Part shown: positions 49,701 to 55,320 of the stretch, in pieces
Layout of the letters: the number at the start of each line of letters is the position of its first letter
Position numbering within the stretch: the first letter of the stretch is position 1
Source: a bacterium
GTDB lineage: Bacteria; UBA10199; DSSB01
Assembly (NCBI GenBank): GCA_035281585.1
Contig: DATEDP010000070.1
Location: 1 to 64,000, forward strand
Reading direction: 5' to 3'
DNA: 64,000 bases
Notes under the pieces: model-generated
The model's input: only the letters and a program-made list of their open reading frames with translations
The model's database searches: none
Told to the model about the DNA's origin: nothing
Position numbers and translations under genes: made by a program

Positions 49701-50767
49701 ACCAGGCCGTTTTTCGTTTTCGCGACGGGACGCTGAGCCTGCGGAGCCTGGCCCCAGAGGGAACTTGGGTCCTCGGCGCCAACGGCCAATGGACCGAGCT
49801 TCAACCCAGTGAAACTTTCACCGCCCTCCCCGAAGGAAGCCGTATCGCCTTCGGCCGACCCCAGGACGTTCGAGAACAAAGCGGAACGCGGACGGCCCCG
49901 TTCCAACCGCGTGGCGGCGAGCACGGCGACTTGCTGGTCTTCGAGGTTCGCGGCGGCCAACTTCAGTCTCTCACCGAATGCGGGCTGCGCTGGGCCGAGC
50001 CGGTCATTCCGCGAACTCCCCCGGCGCCGATCCAGCGGCCGCTGGGCGAAGCAGCCCGCGAGCCGGCAAGCGGTCAAGGTGACCTCGCTCCCCGCTTGGC
50101 CGCCGTCGCGGTCCCGCCGGCTCAAGGCCCTGGGCTCGACAGCAGCCATTCCTACCGGATCCATGGGCCTCAAACCCGCGAGGGCCATCAAGTCTATCGG
50201 CTGAGCCTCGACGAGCGCGGGGCCCCCGGCCATGTTCCGGTTGAGATCGAGATTTCCAGCCCGGTGGCTCTCGAGGACTCGGCGATCGAAGGCTTGCTTT
50301 CGCCGCGCCGCCGCGAGGCCGGAGTGGACGTGCGGGCGACCTATCGCGACCGCATCCCGCTGGCCGACATGCCCAATGGCGGAAGCCGGGCGCCGCTCGT
50401 CGACTTCTACGCCGTGACCGACGCCGAGGCGATGGGCTCGGCTTCTTCGCCGGGCCAACCCTCGGTCGCCATCGTCGATCCGACGGCCCGCACCTCTTCC
50501 AGCGATCCGCTCTTCGCGATCCAACGCCATGGTTCGGGCCACCGCTTGATCCTCCAAGGCGAAGGAGTCCAAGTGCGCGATAGCCAAGGCCAACCGCACC
50601 CGCCGGTGGCGGGCAACGCCCGGGCCTTCGACTTGCGCCCCGGCGACCGGATCCTCTTCGGCATGACCGAGCTGAGCTTCGACGGCCAGGGCTTCCGGAT
50701 GGTCGCCCGCCTGGGCTCCGATGAAGTCAGCACCGAGGCGAGGCTGCGGGTTCCGGCCGGCGGCTAA
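37709..50767 (+). CDS. Giant multidomain protein B: helical repeats, RelA/SpoT synthetase and FHA domains
   Basis: 4352 aa, no signal peptide. Residues 1-1330 are mostly helical, with a beta-rich patch near 1000-1160. About 1340-1500 is hydrophobic (VASGGVASVAAGATRAVATR and following). Helical repeats continue to about 2170. Three tandem units of about 82 residues (each with GDSPxAxHA and TEIAxxAQ) lie near 2687-2905. A RelA/SpoT-type domain at about 3000-3220 has GRLKAEADVLAKLNRR, DLAGTRVVV, GYRAIHIVVE and VEIQVQTRAMYEWGRIQHGL. A canonical FHA domain is at about 3430-3515 (FTVGREHG, RMSRNHAVF, DLNSLNGVHI). FHA-like modules occur near 3545-3605 and 3960-4065 (FTFGREATSGSADL). The last 205 residues match protein A. 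The synthetase probably makes (p)ppGpp or transfers pyrophosphate to another target; which cannot be told. The stop overlaps the partner gene's stop. Confidence 0.88.
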   Translation: MTSRDIRGLPVSPEIPSPLPSSPQPIPARETVPGSGPRTGRDSARDAQDLSRTEGSRGFSTEGTSSGPRERLTSQLVEFNRLRQSESPQDREQARRMLAPMLVNVREVQSHLSTAPRDLSRDLLMIRQTGILAAEFLNTHRSRAGTAAFRREGAQLVDFQQARDQAEASLRTLRQQVVLPSLPAPGAAPTLEHLRSARLAAAISRELGDLETARADCQTFRNLLSRIPRSALQGQAGHEFLDETLRFAVRSQSQDPMMGEIALIAAHRVAWLMPAADRDLALYQFLAVSQSLTGSRIERMTRYCTRYLENRLREAGISTETRSQRALEQGQAILWLRSHGTEIETPPAVLSALRNGGGILARYAEALNPESRERPDEVLASLANRTPRTLSEHLAVRFGAELRAQATATDANGQPLAGDPLQRAFAGFDAAVYNRVARLDYYASELRELSTGEGALAGPELARARAAFNSIREVRAQIDGHLSEDPQLQAFQLQSLLSADRQTLAMRQRLGSLYGSAPRELLGETDQVYAETNSRLQRSIQSGTQALTELRARTVTAAQDANTALATRIQGYRLANQIDIALGLGNDRARDLSEWQTLMAQATDSDVSTADRFTDLGTILSGFHALRQRQYDERSLDLRDTDWRWGDLVSPFARGNRELQAQIIAADPSRVQMSQTDLSAHMTQARDSLFALLAIVNPPTDPLAQATNSHYQAEVNVLLAAQPGGAAETAAARVLPMLSADGFVNFQSEPSVEIALVQTLTDQANQHLSQGHVTVETLRDPASAVSMENGQSRPLSDFIAGAENNRLTFSDAYRGLSIDDQRRVIQQALHLGRLGEYRAALAAETDPVRRHFRSALLELEQGNVVRGQAELQTFLRDVRQPGEDHTLRPIADPQLAAMRTVALDMNRRLMGQALDRMAQVSTDLDAQRSENVAGFLDRDFGGNEATLQALRTLIDDPTLGFYSLDEALPVVRQQRIAAAQAAFARGISADAPILLPCGPNVVGLHNIGNLSLPEMSAMQQRQQALEAAAYRGMAVSGPGLETRFGAEGLIPSRNTRAIFTAFHEHPDQALVGVPTLRLPARGQITFAPHRGADRERTSILRVEVPPEGGVVMVESFRTGQLQRTVFPPSDGPRFVLLYQHHGMHGSSHRSGLVRAEDGIPIGTHTEFDPILTHFFDFESYASIQSRAESPDANRRASLALADRLRTREGSYTAAARIYEEVMADVIHQAERDIPRSELQRVTLEAEAARPEIREEIHRRVFQMVERGMPRPSQSTIDNMIDQAVQQRARTQVRMLTFQRIRDRRDQLDPIARQAWDSFNDMMDPLDEWLNFSDSTQDRIIDEVVVNLAFTVASGGVASVAAGATRAVATRLAARWLAAEGTTWLGERAALWAAGQGVTRYGGRALLWTMGETATQSGRQIAARALIWGAGVGVEGVVFHASMTGMQSTWGYIRNGEWVFPPPGEFAAGAAHSVLMMGSIGVGNAVWGRIGSSLGVTPQQIARMTELSRAERAARLAVHHTGQLATEVAAMTATTPRPEGQSFTTAAAHNLATILELRAGGHLFHGLTGHRLQRYQQQIENEILQTRVRSIVQERFGLDPNSAEGRLMAGAIHHSLAGGTSIDAVAGMATRERLEVLRRSVRQELNVDPSSEQGQILTSLLLRHTMGRARGPRGMDAAMMDVPGRLGELNQAIRGIAERSGLRGEPAEPLLQSLLAQALSQGHDAESLQSLNASLTLLIEGGGFGTGEEAAQLRISLLNFALATGRTHEQIAEMARHADGLRDRIHDLTNQLYGAGASRTPFGRSVSSQLLIWALSQPGNAAEIPGRLEALTDAMPRIIETLEAGNRELGLSNSSLEGLRNFHHLFTWAMAGSPSAAEIQQRLETSRREMPRLRAELRQITQTLGYAEGTEGANRIAGALLTVLAGEPGGEAAFNRTRMAAYLSSIQDFGRQIDLILSAESGASLRPYRSQIVELAIRNSMTPEALNRLGQELHTGRRRLEISADGQLHTVEDPTVAPVGEITLPPTEPVVATVPANAGGTRPLREAARHGRGPRSEAALEAALALPQREVFIGDQVRDAREIAESASLGGNQDFLRGLAQMAATITQRGDRGFATGAQRRQFLTEQLRRARALAEAAGQGENRALLQRLGTWVTETLQGAERGFAPAEAVAPLEPQARGGQEPVTVRNPAPPVQEAPVGTSTRREGGTGLHPEYGRILPGTEVGGFRMEGSTLHVDFRPENLMTRRISVNGQVFSIHHGMESFTLRNESPSADHPITVIHANPEHLNLQQTTYDFRIQLRSESLGPEQMRGAVQVSSVEPLTNAEGQATGEVRIRFQLPDGQAHHRILTRLEAEQSFGLPLTAEGRLDPSRPAPNLVQTEGRSIGHDYRPREESLGSLEDTFIAPGDRITIGGETIIFAPELPPAAQGPGLQPAVQAVVQTEAQSRPTYRPPRRAQANVEEAQGNEGRAQPLTPPPSDQALQAPAFPRPPRVPSPGMTLQSHVDIRLVELAFPPGYARPSFTEFTLTAEARNIAEHLESSGHGELARALREDLQSLESTAHDSPEFEAAIQRVGSMLHTRYIEGEFSRTPVPFMSDNMFLHFADRIREIYGHRSMGPNESGVRRTDQPRRGVEVQPVVATGTEGNGGERGSIRPGQVTVLPGGGTSNRSAAPIPPLPETGPIGEAVQRGRRLAAGDSPLAPHARRVMDRLAQMNPDSPEFRSTLAEAETLTEIARDAQLTVPEAGHPEHDAIAARRALAQSAQSALERSRLLAEGDSPIASHARRAMERLPRARLGTPEFRLALTEAETLIEIANSAQHDANPVRQALARQAQTILARGEAGSATYSLALKTYRLAAGDSPLARHAAPVLERLAQSEQGTPEFRAALVEADTLTEIANTAQLRLPPRGHPQHRFALGFQALARGAEGSLGRVAPGSPEYQQGLAAYRRGRDSVARDLVESHRSAMENVLGFLREVGQGGEAWTRAQQAYPFLEPPRMAESIPPHGRLKAEADVLAKLNRRDWTSLEPMTDLAGTRVVVEGYEDVTPLLAAIQARTQAETQPRYTIREVRDAEGNVTSARDRDGMRRLIEGARSGYRAIHIVVEVEGRPVEIQVQTRAMYEWGRIQHGLIYAEVRGSSGGGQAATYALSGPARRAADAYCTQVASYLADIEQGATLGERPSADAVIRSLPADIPADARRSVMAELTRMDELITATERRFRQPAEESPGGAQIIAFPRRGQAPVERTHAEAAGETESSPPPPTFVSPFPAGAEGVRARQTFARALETQLNGAFGDMMEASEITAARAYVQAVGRGEEPSAEATAAALEAFSYRTTRTLADGSHISGGMIRIPAEEPAPNSMFRATVLSVNSAEGTVRLRWREHEFTLRGLEHGPLPFRPDQVVTYIPAIAGASGATFRMTPPGSGASVGEISPMSGVQEFTVGREHGQGYDDRMSRNHAVFRRGPDGRWTVEDLNSLNGVHIVGPGGQPLRLPPGRPALLQDGSAVQIGQHWYTFRPPLEPAMVVPAPELRPGFPEPAILAPRPGQTRFSLQPGVTVERAGDHWYLVSGETRLQVNGQTRHGTNPLRDGDLVEIGGRTFRFQSELRVLTHGQDVARIAVPEIGHARVGGFDAAVVSGRIGSDGHVELWLAEIRLPITQPIVQVASLLRLPREIAEQHGFRFNSDGMLAAGSPTHLVVRRAEPAPPPHPAIEVIDHSASGNSPVGGGPYRGANPVERVELPHPVDQQGNSYTIENHADPRMAARLEGRGVAAAHPIRAVLHPDGTAYVTFDLQGQSGAPARRVVLRMSTDQARDLLLTQRDRPARDYLIRLRQAAPRPAEVPQPQGPQAPPPPQPLEVTASNGQSFQILPVERSRGLEAVGQAQPLNLGQFFGLNPRILPDGRSQLQIVMEVVETRRLSENPRPQGETILISLTRTQASELGILRPNGTLVEVIGLNRAVLPPGAVNFQGRGERGFTFGREATSGSADLTVSPEMRMVSRHQAVFRFRDGTLSLRSLAPEGTWVLGANGQWTELQPSETFTALPEGSRIAFGRPQDVREQSGTRTAPFQPRGGEHGDLLVFEVRGGQLQSLTECGLRWAEPVIPRTPPAPIQRPLGEAAREPASGQGDLAPRLAAVAVPPAQGPGLDSSHSYRIHGPQTREGHQVYRLSLDERGAPGHVPVEIEISSPVALEDSAIEGLLSPRRREAGVDVRATYRDRIPLADMPNGGSRAPLVDFYAVTDAEAMGSASSPGQPSVAIVDPTARTSSSDPLFAIQRHGSGHRLILQGEGVQVRDSQGQPHPPVAGNARAFDLRPGDRILFGMTELSFDGQGFRMVARLGSDEVSTEARLRVPAGG

Positions 50768-53286
50768 AGGTCGTCGTTCTCGCGGACAAAGTAGTGGAAG
50801 TTGGCCCAATCCCGCAGGAAGAGGCCGAAGCCGCCGGGATGGATTTCGAGGTAGTGCCGGATCCAGCGGGCGTCGCCCTGCTCGGCTCGCCAGCGGAACA
50901 TCTGGGCCTCGGCGAAGATTTCTTCGAGATAGGTGCCGCGGAGGCCGCGGCTCCCGGTTTGCCGGTCGGCCCGGCGGAAATGCCGCCATTCATGGACCAG
51001 GTAGGCCATGGCATTGAAGGACAAATCGCGATGGACGGCATGGGAGGCCGGACCTGGCCGTTGCAGGTAGATTGAATCCACCCCCGAAGGATCGCGGTTG
51101 GCCGACATGAATAGGCCGTGAATGGCCTCCCCGCGCCAAGTCGGATCGAGCCGGCGCCGCAAAGCCACCAGCTCTTCATGGCTTAAGATCACCAAGCGAA
51201 AGCGGCTTTGGGCCAGATCCCGGGCGAGCGATTCCGAAAGCGGATCGCCAAAAAGGCTCAGGGCCTGACCGATCCGTTCGGCATCGAAGGGAACCCGGTT
51301 GCTCGGCCAAACTTCTTCGAGAATTTCCCGGGTCCGGGCCTGGCGAATCGCCTCCTGCCGGGGATTCAAGAGCTCGGGCATTCGCCGGTAAAGCTCGCTG
51401 AGCTCGGGCGTCAGCTCGGGCTCGCTCAAATAGCCGTCGTCTTGGCTGCCGGCGATGACCTCGGCCTGATGGAGGGCCGGTATCAGGTGGGCCCGTCCCC
51501 GGGCCACCAGATCGGCGTCGTTCAACTCTCGGAGCTTGGCCAGGTTGCTCGGCTCGTGAACCAGCGTGTTGACCAAGCGCATGGTCCGCAATGCCCCAAC
51601 CGGGTTCAACCGGGCCCGCATCAAAGCCGACTCGACCAAACCCTTGTGCTCCGAATTTTCCAGCAGCCAAGACCGGATGCCCTCGGCCGATTCCACCCGC
51701 TCGGCTTCGTTACCCAACAACCGGGCATAGGCATGAAGCGCTTGGCGGGCTTCGCGGTGAAGCGGAAGGGCCCGGATGCAGCCATGGCCGGTGCTGCGCA
51801 GCAAAATAAGCTCGCCGATTTGCTTGGTGCGCAGCAGCGGGTTTTCCGAGAAGAGCCGGTAGCGCGGCTCCAGCTCCGCGGCGACGATCTCCAATTGGTC
51901 GATGCCGCCGCCCTCGCCCAGGAAACGCAGCAGCCGGTCGAAGCGCGGCTGATCTTGATTTTGGACCGCCCGGTCCAAGGCCATCCGCGACAGCCAATTG
52001 ACGTAGCTGCCGGACAGGCCGAATTTGCGGGAGTTGCCGACGGCGTATTCGAGCCGCCGCATCGCCAATTCGAAGCCCTGGATGTCATGGTACTGCGAAG
52101 CTCGAACCAGGTTCAGCCAGGGCTCGCCCCAATTCATTTGCTCGCGGATCGTCAAAAAGCTCTTGCTCACGACGCTGGTGGCCCGCGATCCCAAGTTCCG
52201 GCTCAATTCCTCTTGGGCGGCTTGGATCTGAACCTCGGAGCGGACCAGCTTGAGGGTGACCTCCTCGAAAGCCGACTCGCCGGCGGCCTGGAGCAAGGGC
52301 CGGCTCCGGATCGCCGGGAAAGACCGTACGGCCACCGGCGGTTGCAGCAGCCGCTCGCGCCGCGCCACTTCCAGGCTGGGGTTACGCGAACCGAGCAGGC
52401 TCGAGGCCAACCGGCCGCCGAAGCGAAGCTGGAGGAAGGTCTCGCCGGCATCGAACCAGCGGTTCAACTCGTCCTGTTGCGGACGGAGACCGAAACTTTC
52501 CTGCAGCCGGTGGCCGGCGTAAATCCCGGTCAAGGTGCCACCGGCCAAGACCGCCGGCGAAGGCGCCGATCGACCGGCCAAGGCCCTGGCGCCCCGACCG
52601 CTGAGCTTGAGAGCGCCGAGGAAGAGCGCGGCGCCGGCGAATTCCTGCGGCAAGGTGTCGAGTCGGCCGAAGCCCTCTTCATAGCCCAAGAGGCCATGAG
52701 CCAAACGGGTCGCGCCGACCAAGGCCGGCAGCTCGGCCGCGAAAGCGGTGCTGCCGGCGAGGGCTCGAGCTTGCCAGCCCCGAGTCCAGAAGCTCGGCGC
52801 CCGGGCGCCGAGCTGGGCCAAGGCGGCTCCGCGAGCCAGCGAGGCCACTCCGCCGGCCACCATGAAGCCGAAAATCATGGCCGGATCGGCGGCCTGGCGG
52901 AAGAAGCGGCGAGCCGCCACTTCGACCCGGGCGCCGATGGCGCCGCGCCCCTGCAAGGCTTCGCTGCGCCGGCCAACCCGATCCAGGCCCGGAGTATCGG
53001 CCGGAATTTCGTTCAGCAGGCTTTGATAAAGCAGCAGGGCTTCGGTCTCGCGGTGCCGGGATTCCCAACGGCCGCCCAAGGAAAGCAGCCCGTCCAGCAA
53101 GAGCTCGGGATCGCGTTCGCCGGCCAGCGATTGCAGATGGCGGCGGTCGGTGCCGTTCAAACAGGAGTGAAGCTCAGGATTTTCCAGCAAGCTCCGAACC
53201 AGGGCTGGACCGGGACCGGTGGAGGCGGAAGAAATGTCGCCGCCGAGCGCGGCGTTAAGACGCAAGTTGGAAACAAGGGGGTTCAT
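50764..53286 (-). CDS. HExxH metallopeptidase-like protein, partner of giant B
   Basis: 840 aa, paralogous to the 786 aa product at 35076-37436. Shared blocks include RRETEAL/RHREAEAL-type TPR-like helices, ADPAMIFGFMVAGGVASLAR, GYEEGFG, FDAGETFLQLRFGG and GSQDDGYLSEPELTPELSEL. The C-terminal zinc motif is LVHEWRHFRRADRQ (HEWRH at about 765-769), followed by GTYLEEIFAEAQMFRW with candidate third-ligand glutamates. The whole tail IHPGGFGLFLRDWANFHYFV is also conserved between paralogues. ATG 53286 has GCAAGAGGGAA about 16 nt upstream; this spacing is long. It converges on giant gene B with a 4-nt stop overlap. Function and substrate are unknown; processing of protein B is a guess. Confidence 0.8.
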   Translation of the reverse strand: MNPLVSNLRLNAALGGDISSASTGPGPALVRSLLENPELHSCLNGTDRRHLQSLAGERDPELLLDGLLSLGGRWESRHRETEALLLYQSLLNEIPADTPGLDRVGRRSEALQGRGAIGARVEVAARRFFRQAADPAMIFGFMVAGGVASLARGAALAQLGARAPSFWTRGWQARALAGSTAFAAELPALVGATRLAHGLLGYEEGFGRLDTLPQEFAGAALFLGALKLSGRGARALAGRSAPSPAVLAGGTLTGIYAGHRLQESFGLRPQQDELNRWFDAGETFLQLRFGGRLASSLLGSRNPSLEVARRERLLQPPVAVRSFPAIRSRPLLQAAGESAFEEVTLKLVRSEVQIQAAQEELSRNLGSRATSVVSKSFLTIREQMNWGEPWLNLVRASQYHDIQGFELAMRRLEYAVGNSRKFGLSGSYVNWLSRMALDRAVQNQDQPRFDRLLRFLGEGGGIDQLEIVAAELEPRYRLFSENPLLRTKQIGELILLRSTGHGCIRALPLHREARQALHAYARLLGNEAERVESAEGIRSWLLENSEHKGLVESALMRARLNPVGALRTMRLVNTLVHEPSNLAKLRELNDADLVARGRAHLIPALHQAEVIAGSQDDGYLSEPELTPELSELYRRMPELLNPRQEAIRQARTREILEEVWPSNRVPFDAERIGQALSLFGDPLSESLARDLAQSRFRLVILSHEELVALRRRLDPTWRGEAIHGLFMSANRDPSGVDSIYLQRPGPASHAVHRDLSFNAMAYLVHEWRHFRRADRQTGSRGLRGTYLEEIFAEAQMFRWRAEQGDARWIRHYLEIHPGGFGLFLRDWANFHYFVRENDDL

Positions 53287-53483
53287 CTAGCTGCAACAAT
53301 TCCCTCTTGCGCCCCCCCAGGCGGCAATGCCACGGATCTATGAAACAATCGGTGATGCCGTTTTTATCGGAATCGACGGTATTTAGTTGTTAGGTAGTAC
53401 AGAATCTTCGACATTTTCAATTAATAAAAAATATCTAGTCCTTTTAGTAGCTTATCAAGGCTACTTCGATTAAATCTCGAGGC
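53287..53483. promoter_or_regulatory. AT-rich divergent promoter region between partner gene B and gamma-glutamyltransferase
   Basis: About 200 bp, clearly poorer in GC than the surroundings, especially 53381-53470. The half nearest the minus gene resembles the region upstream of 37436 (shared ATTCCCTCTTG, GCGCCCC, TTTTATCG and TTGTT blocks). No clear consensus promoter could be fixed. Confidence 0.4.
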
Positions 53484-55040
53484 GTGAGGATCCGGTTTTC
53501 CCGCATTTCTTGCCTCCTCTTGGTCCTGCTCGTCGGAGCCGGACCCCAAGCCTTCGCCGCCAAAAAACCGACCCCGCCGGCCGGCGCCGCCGCCACCCAG
53601 CATCCCCTGGCCACCGACTCCGCGCTTCGGGTCCTGGGCCAAGGCGGCAATGCCGTCGACGCCGCCATTGCCGCGGCCCTGACCTTGGCCGTCGTCGAAC
53701 CCTACAATTCGGGCTTGGGCGGCGGCGGCATGGCCTTGGTGTGGACCGGCAAAAAAGCCCGGGCCTTCGACTTCCGAGAAACCGCGCCGCTGAAAGCCCA
53801 TGAGCGAACTTTTCTGGAAGCTCCCGATCCCGAGGCGGCGCGGGTCGGCCCGCTGGCGATCGCGGTGCCGGGCACCGTCGCCGGCCTCGAATTATTGCAC
53901 CGCCAAGCCGGCCGGCTCCCCTGGTCGGCCCTTTTCGACGAGGCGATCCAATATGCCGAGCAGGGCTTCAAGCCCGACGCCGAGCTCAAGAGCCGGCTCT
54001 TGCTCAAAGCCGATTGCCTGCTCCGCGACTATCACTCCGCCAAAATTTACCGGCCGCTGCTGCAACCCGAACCGGCAGGGAAATGGCTACAGGCCGACTT
54101 GGCCCAGAGCCTCAAACGGCTTCGCGACCAGGGGGCGGCGGCTTTCTACGAGGGCGCTCTCGGAGCCGAGCTCGTCGCCAATCTCCAGGGCAAGGGCGCC
54201 CTCCTCCAGCTCGAGGATTTGCAAGCTTATCGGGCGATGGAGCGCCAACCGGTCTCGGCCGGCTATTCCTTCGGGAAAATTTGGGGCATGCCGCCGCCCA
54301 GCGCCGGCGGCGTCGGCATCATCCTTGGGATGAACCGCCTGGAGGCCCGGCTCAAGAAAGACAAGACCGGCTGGGCCGCTCAGGGCGAAGCTTGGCTGGC
54401 CGCGGCGATGGCCGAGATGTTTCGAATTCGCAACCAGGAGATGGGCGATCCCGATTTCAATCCCGGCATGCCGCTCAAGGCCTGGCTGAAAAAAGGCGGC
54501 GAGACCAGTCACCTCTCGGTGATGGATGGCGAAGGCGGCGCCGTCGCCATGACCGTAACCCTTAATCTCTCCTTCGGCTCCTGCGTCACCGCCGGCCGGA
54601 CCGGAATCCTGATGAACGACGAGATGGACGACTTCAGCACCCGGCCGGGGCTGCCCAACGATTTCGGCTTGGTCCAGTCGGAAAAGAACAAGGTCGAGGC
54701 CGGCAAGCGCCCGCTCTCCAGCATGTCGCCAACCTTGGTGACGAGGGGCCGTCACGCCCTGGCCGCCCTCGGCTCGCCGGGCGGGCCGCGGATCATGAGC
54801 TCGGTCTTTCAGGTGTTGGCTCGGCATTATTTCGGCAATGAATCTTGGCCGGCGGCACTGGCCGGCGAGCGCCTGCATGATCAGGGCGAGCCGGGCAAAT
54901 TGCAGAGGGAGTCGCCGACGAACCGCTGGGGCAACGTGCAGGCGGTCGTCTATGATCCCAAGGCCAAGGCCTTCGGCGCCTTCAGCGATCCCCGAGGTCA
55001 GGGAAAGGCCGCAGTCTTGGGGGCGGCTATTGGTGAATGA
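53484..55040 (+). CDS. Gamma-glutamyltransferase
   Basis: 518 aa Ntn-hydrolase that cleaves and transfers the gamma-glutamyl group of glutathione and related peptides, normally in the periplasm. Sec signal peptide: CLLLVLLVGAGPQAFA. The large-subunit part has ATQHPLATDSALRVLGQGGN and GLGGGGMALVW. Autocleavage should occur before the catalytic threonine in GGETSHLSVMDGEGGAVAMT (near residue 350). The small subunit then contains GILMNDEMDDFS and PLSSMSPTL, both family signatures. GTG 53484 is used because the signal peptide begins there, although the GAGG upstream is very close. The 3' end overlaps the next convergent gene by 14 nt. Confidence 0.93.
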   Translation: MRIRFSRISCLLLVLLVGAGPQAFAAKKPTPPAGAAATQHPLATDSALRVLGQGGNAVDAAIAAALTLAVVEPYNSGLGGGGMALVWTGKKARAFDFRETAPLKAHERTFLEAPDPEAARVGPLAIAVPGTVAGLELLHRQAGRLPWSALFDEAIQYAEQGFKPDAELKSRLLLKADCLLRDYHSAKIYRPLLQPEPAGKWLQADLAQSLKRLRDQGAAAFYEGALGAELVANLQGKGALLQLEDLQAYRAMERQPVSAGYSFGKIWGMPPPSAGGVGIILGMNRLEARLKKDKTGWAAQGEAWLAAAMAEMFRIRNQEMGDPDFNPGMPLKAWLKKGGETSHLSVMDGEGGAVAMTVTLNLSFGSCVTAGRTGILMNDEMDDFSTRPGLPNDFGLVQSEKNKVEAGKRPLSSMSPTLVTRGRHALAALGSPGGPRIMSSVFQVLARHYFGNESWPAALAGERLHDQGEPGKLQRESPTNRWGNVQAVVYDPKAKAFGAFSDPRGQGKAAVLGAAIGE

Positions 55041-55290
55041 TGAAGACCCGGTCGTGCTCCCGCACCTTGTCTTCCACCGGAATCCCGACATGGGCGCCGG
55101 GTAGCGCTTCACGGACGTCCTGATGCTCGATCTGCATCGAGGTGACGGTGGCTTCCATGTCGGTGGTGTGTCCCTTGATGTGGAGGCGGTCGCCGAGTTT
55201 CAGCTTTCCGTTCTTCAGCCAGATGCCGGCGATATGGGCGTGGCCATAGTAATGGTCGACCTGGCCGATTTCTTCTTCCCATCGATCCAT
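55027..55290 (-). CDS. EF-Tu domain 2-like small protein
   Basis: 87 aa. The sequence fits the beta-barrel domain II of translational GTPases: VDHYYGHAHIAGIWLKNGKL, KLGDRLHIKGHTTDMEATVT and VTSMQIEHQDVREALPGAHV, with no GTPase domain. Such stand-alone proteins occur in many bacteria and are annotated as translation elongation factor-like; their role is not established. AAGGAGA lies about 6 nt before the ATG. The last 14 nt overlap the gamma-glutamyltransferase gene on the opposite strand. Confidence 0.85.
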   Translation of the reverse strand: MDRWEEEIGQVDHYYGHAHIAGIWLKNGKLKLGDRLHIKGHTTDMEATVTSMQIEHQDVREALPGAHVGIPVEDKVREHDRVFIIHQ

Positions 55291-55320
55291 AAAGTCTCCT
55301 TCTCGATCAGCTAAATTTTA

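Noticed and set aside
24693..50767. The giant genes considered as non-ribosomal peptide or polyketide synthases
   Set aside because: No adenylation, condensation, ketosynthase or carrier-protein motifs are present; the recognisable domains are FHA, PP2C and RelA/SpoT.
24456..53483. Interpretation of the giant modules as classic toxin-immunity loci
   Set aside because: No secretion signal, Rhs or PAAR domain and no small immunity gene after the giant genes were seen. The hypothesis stays open but is unsupported.
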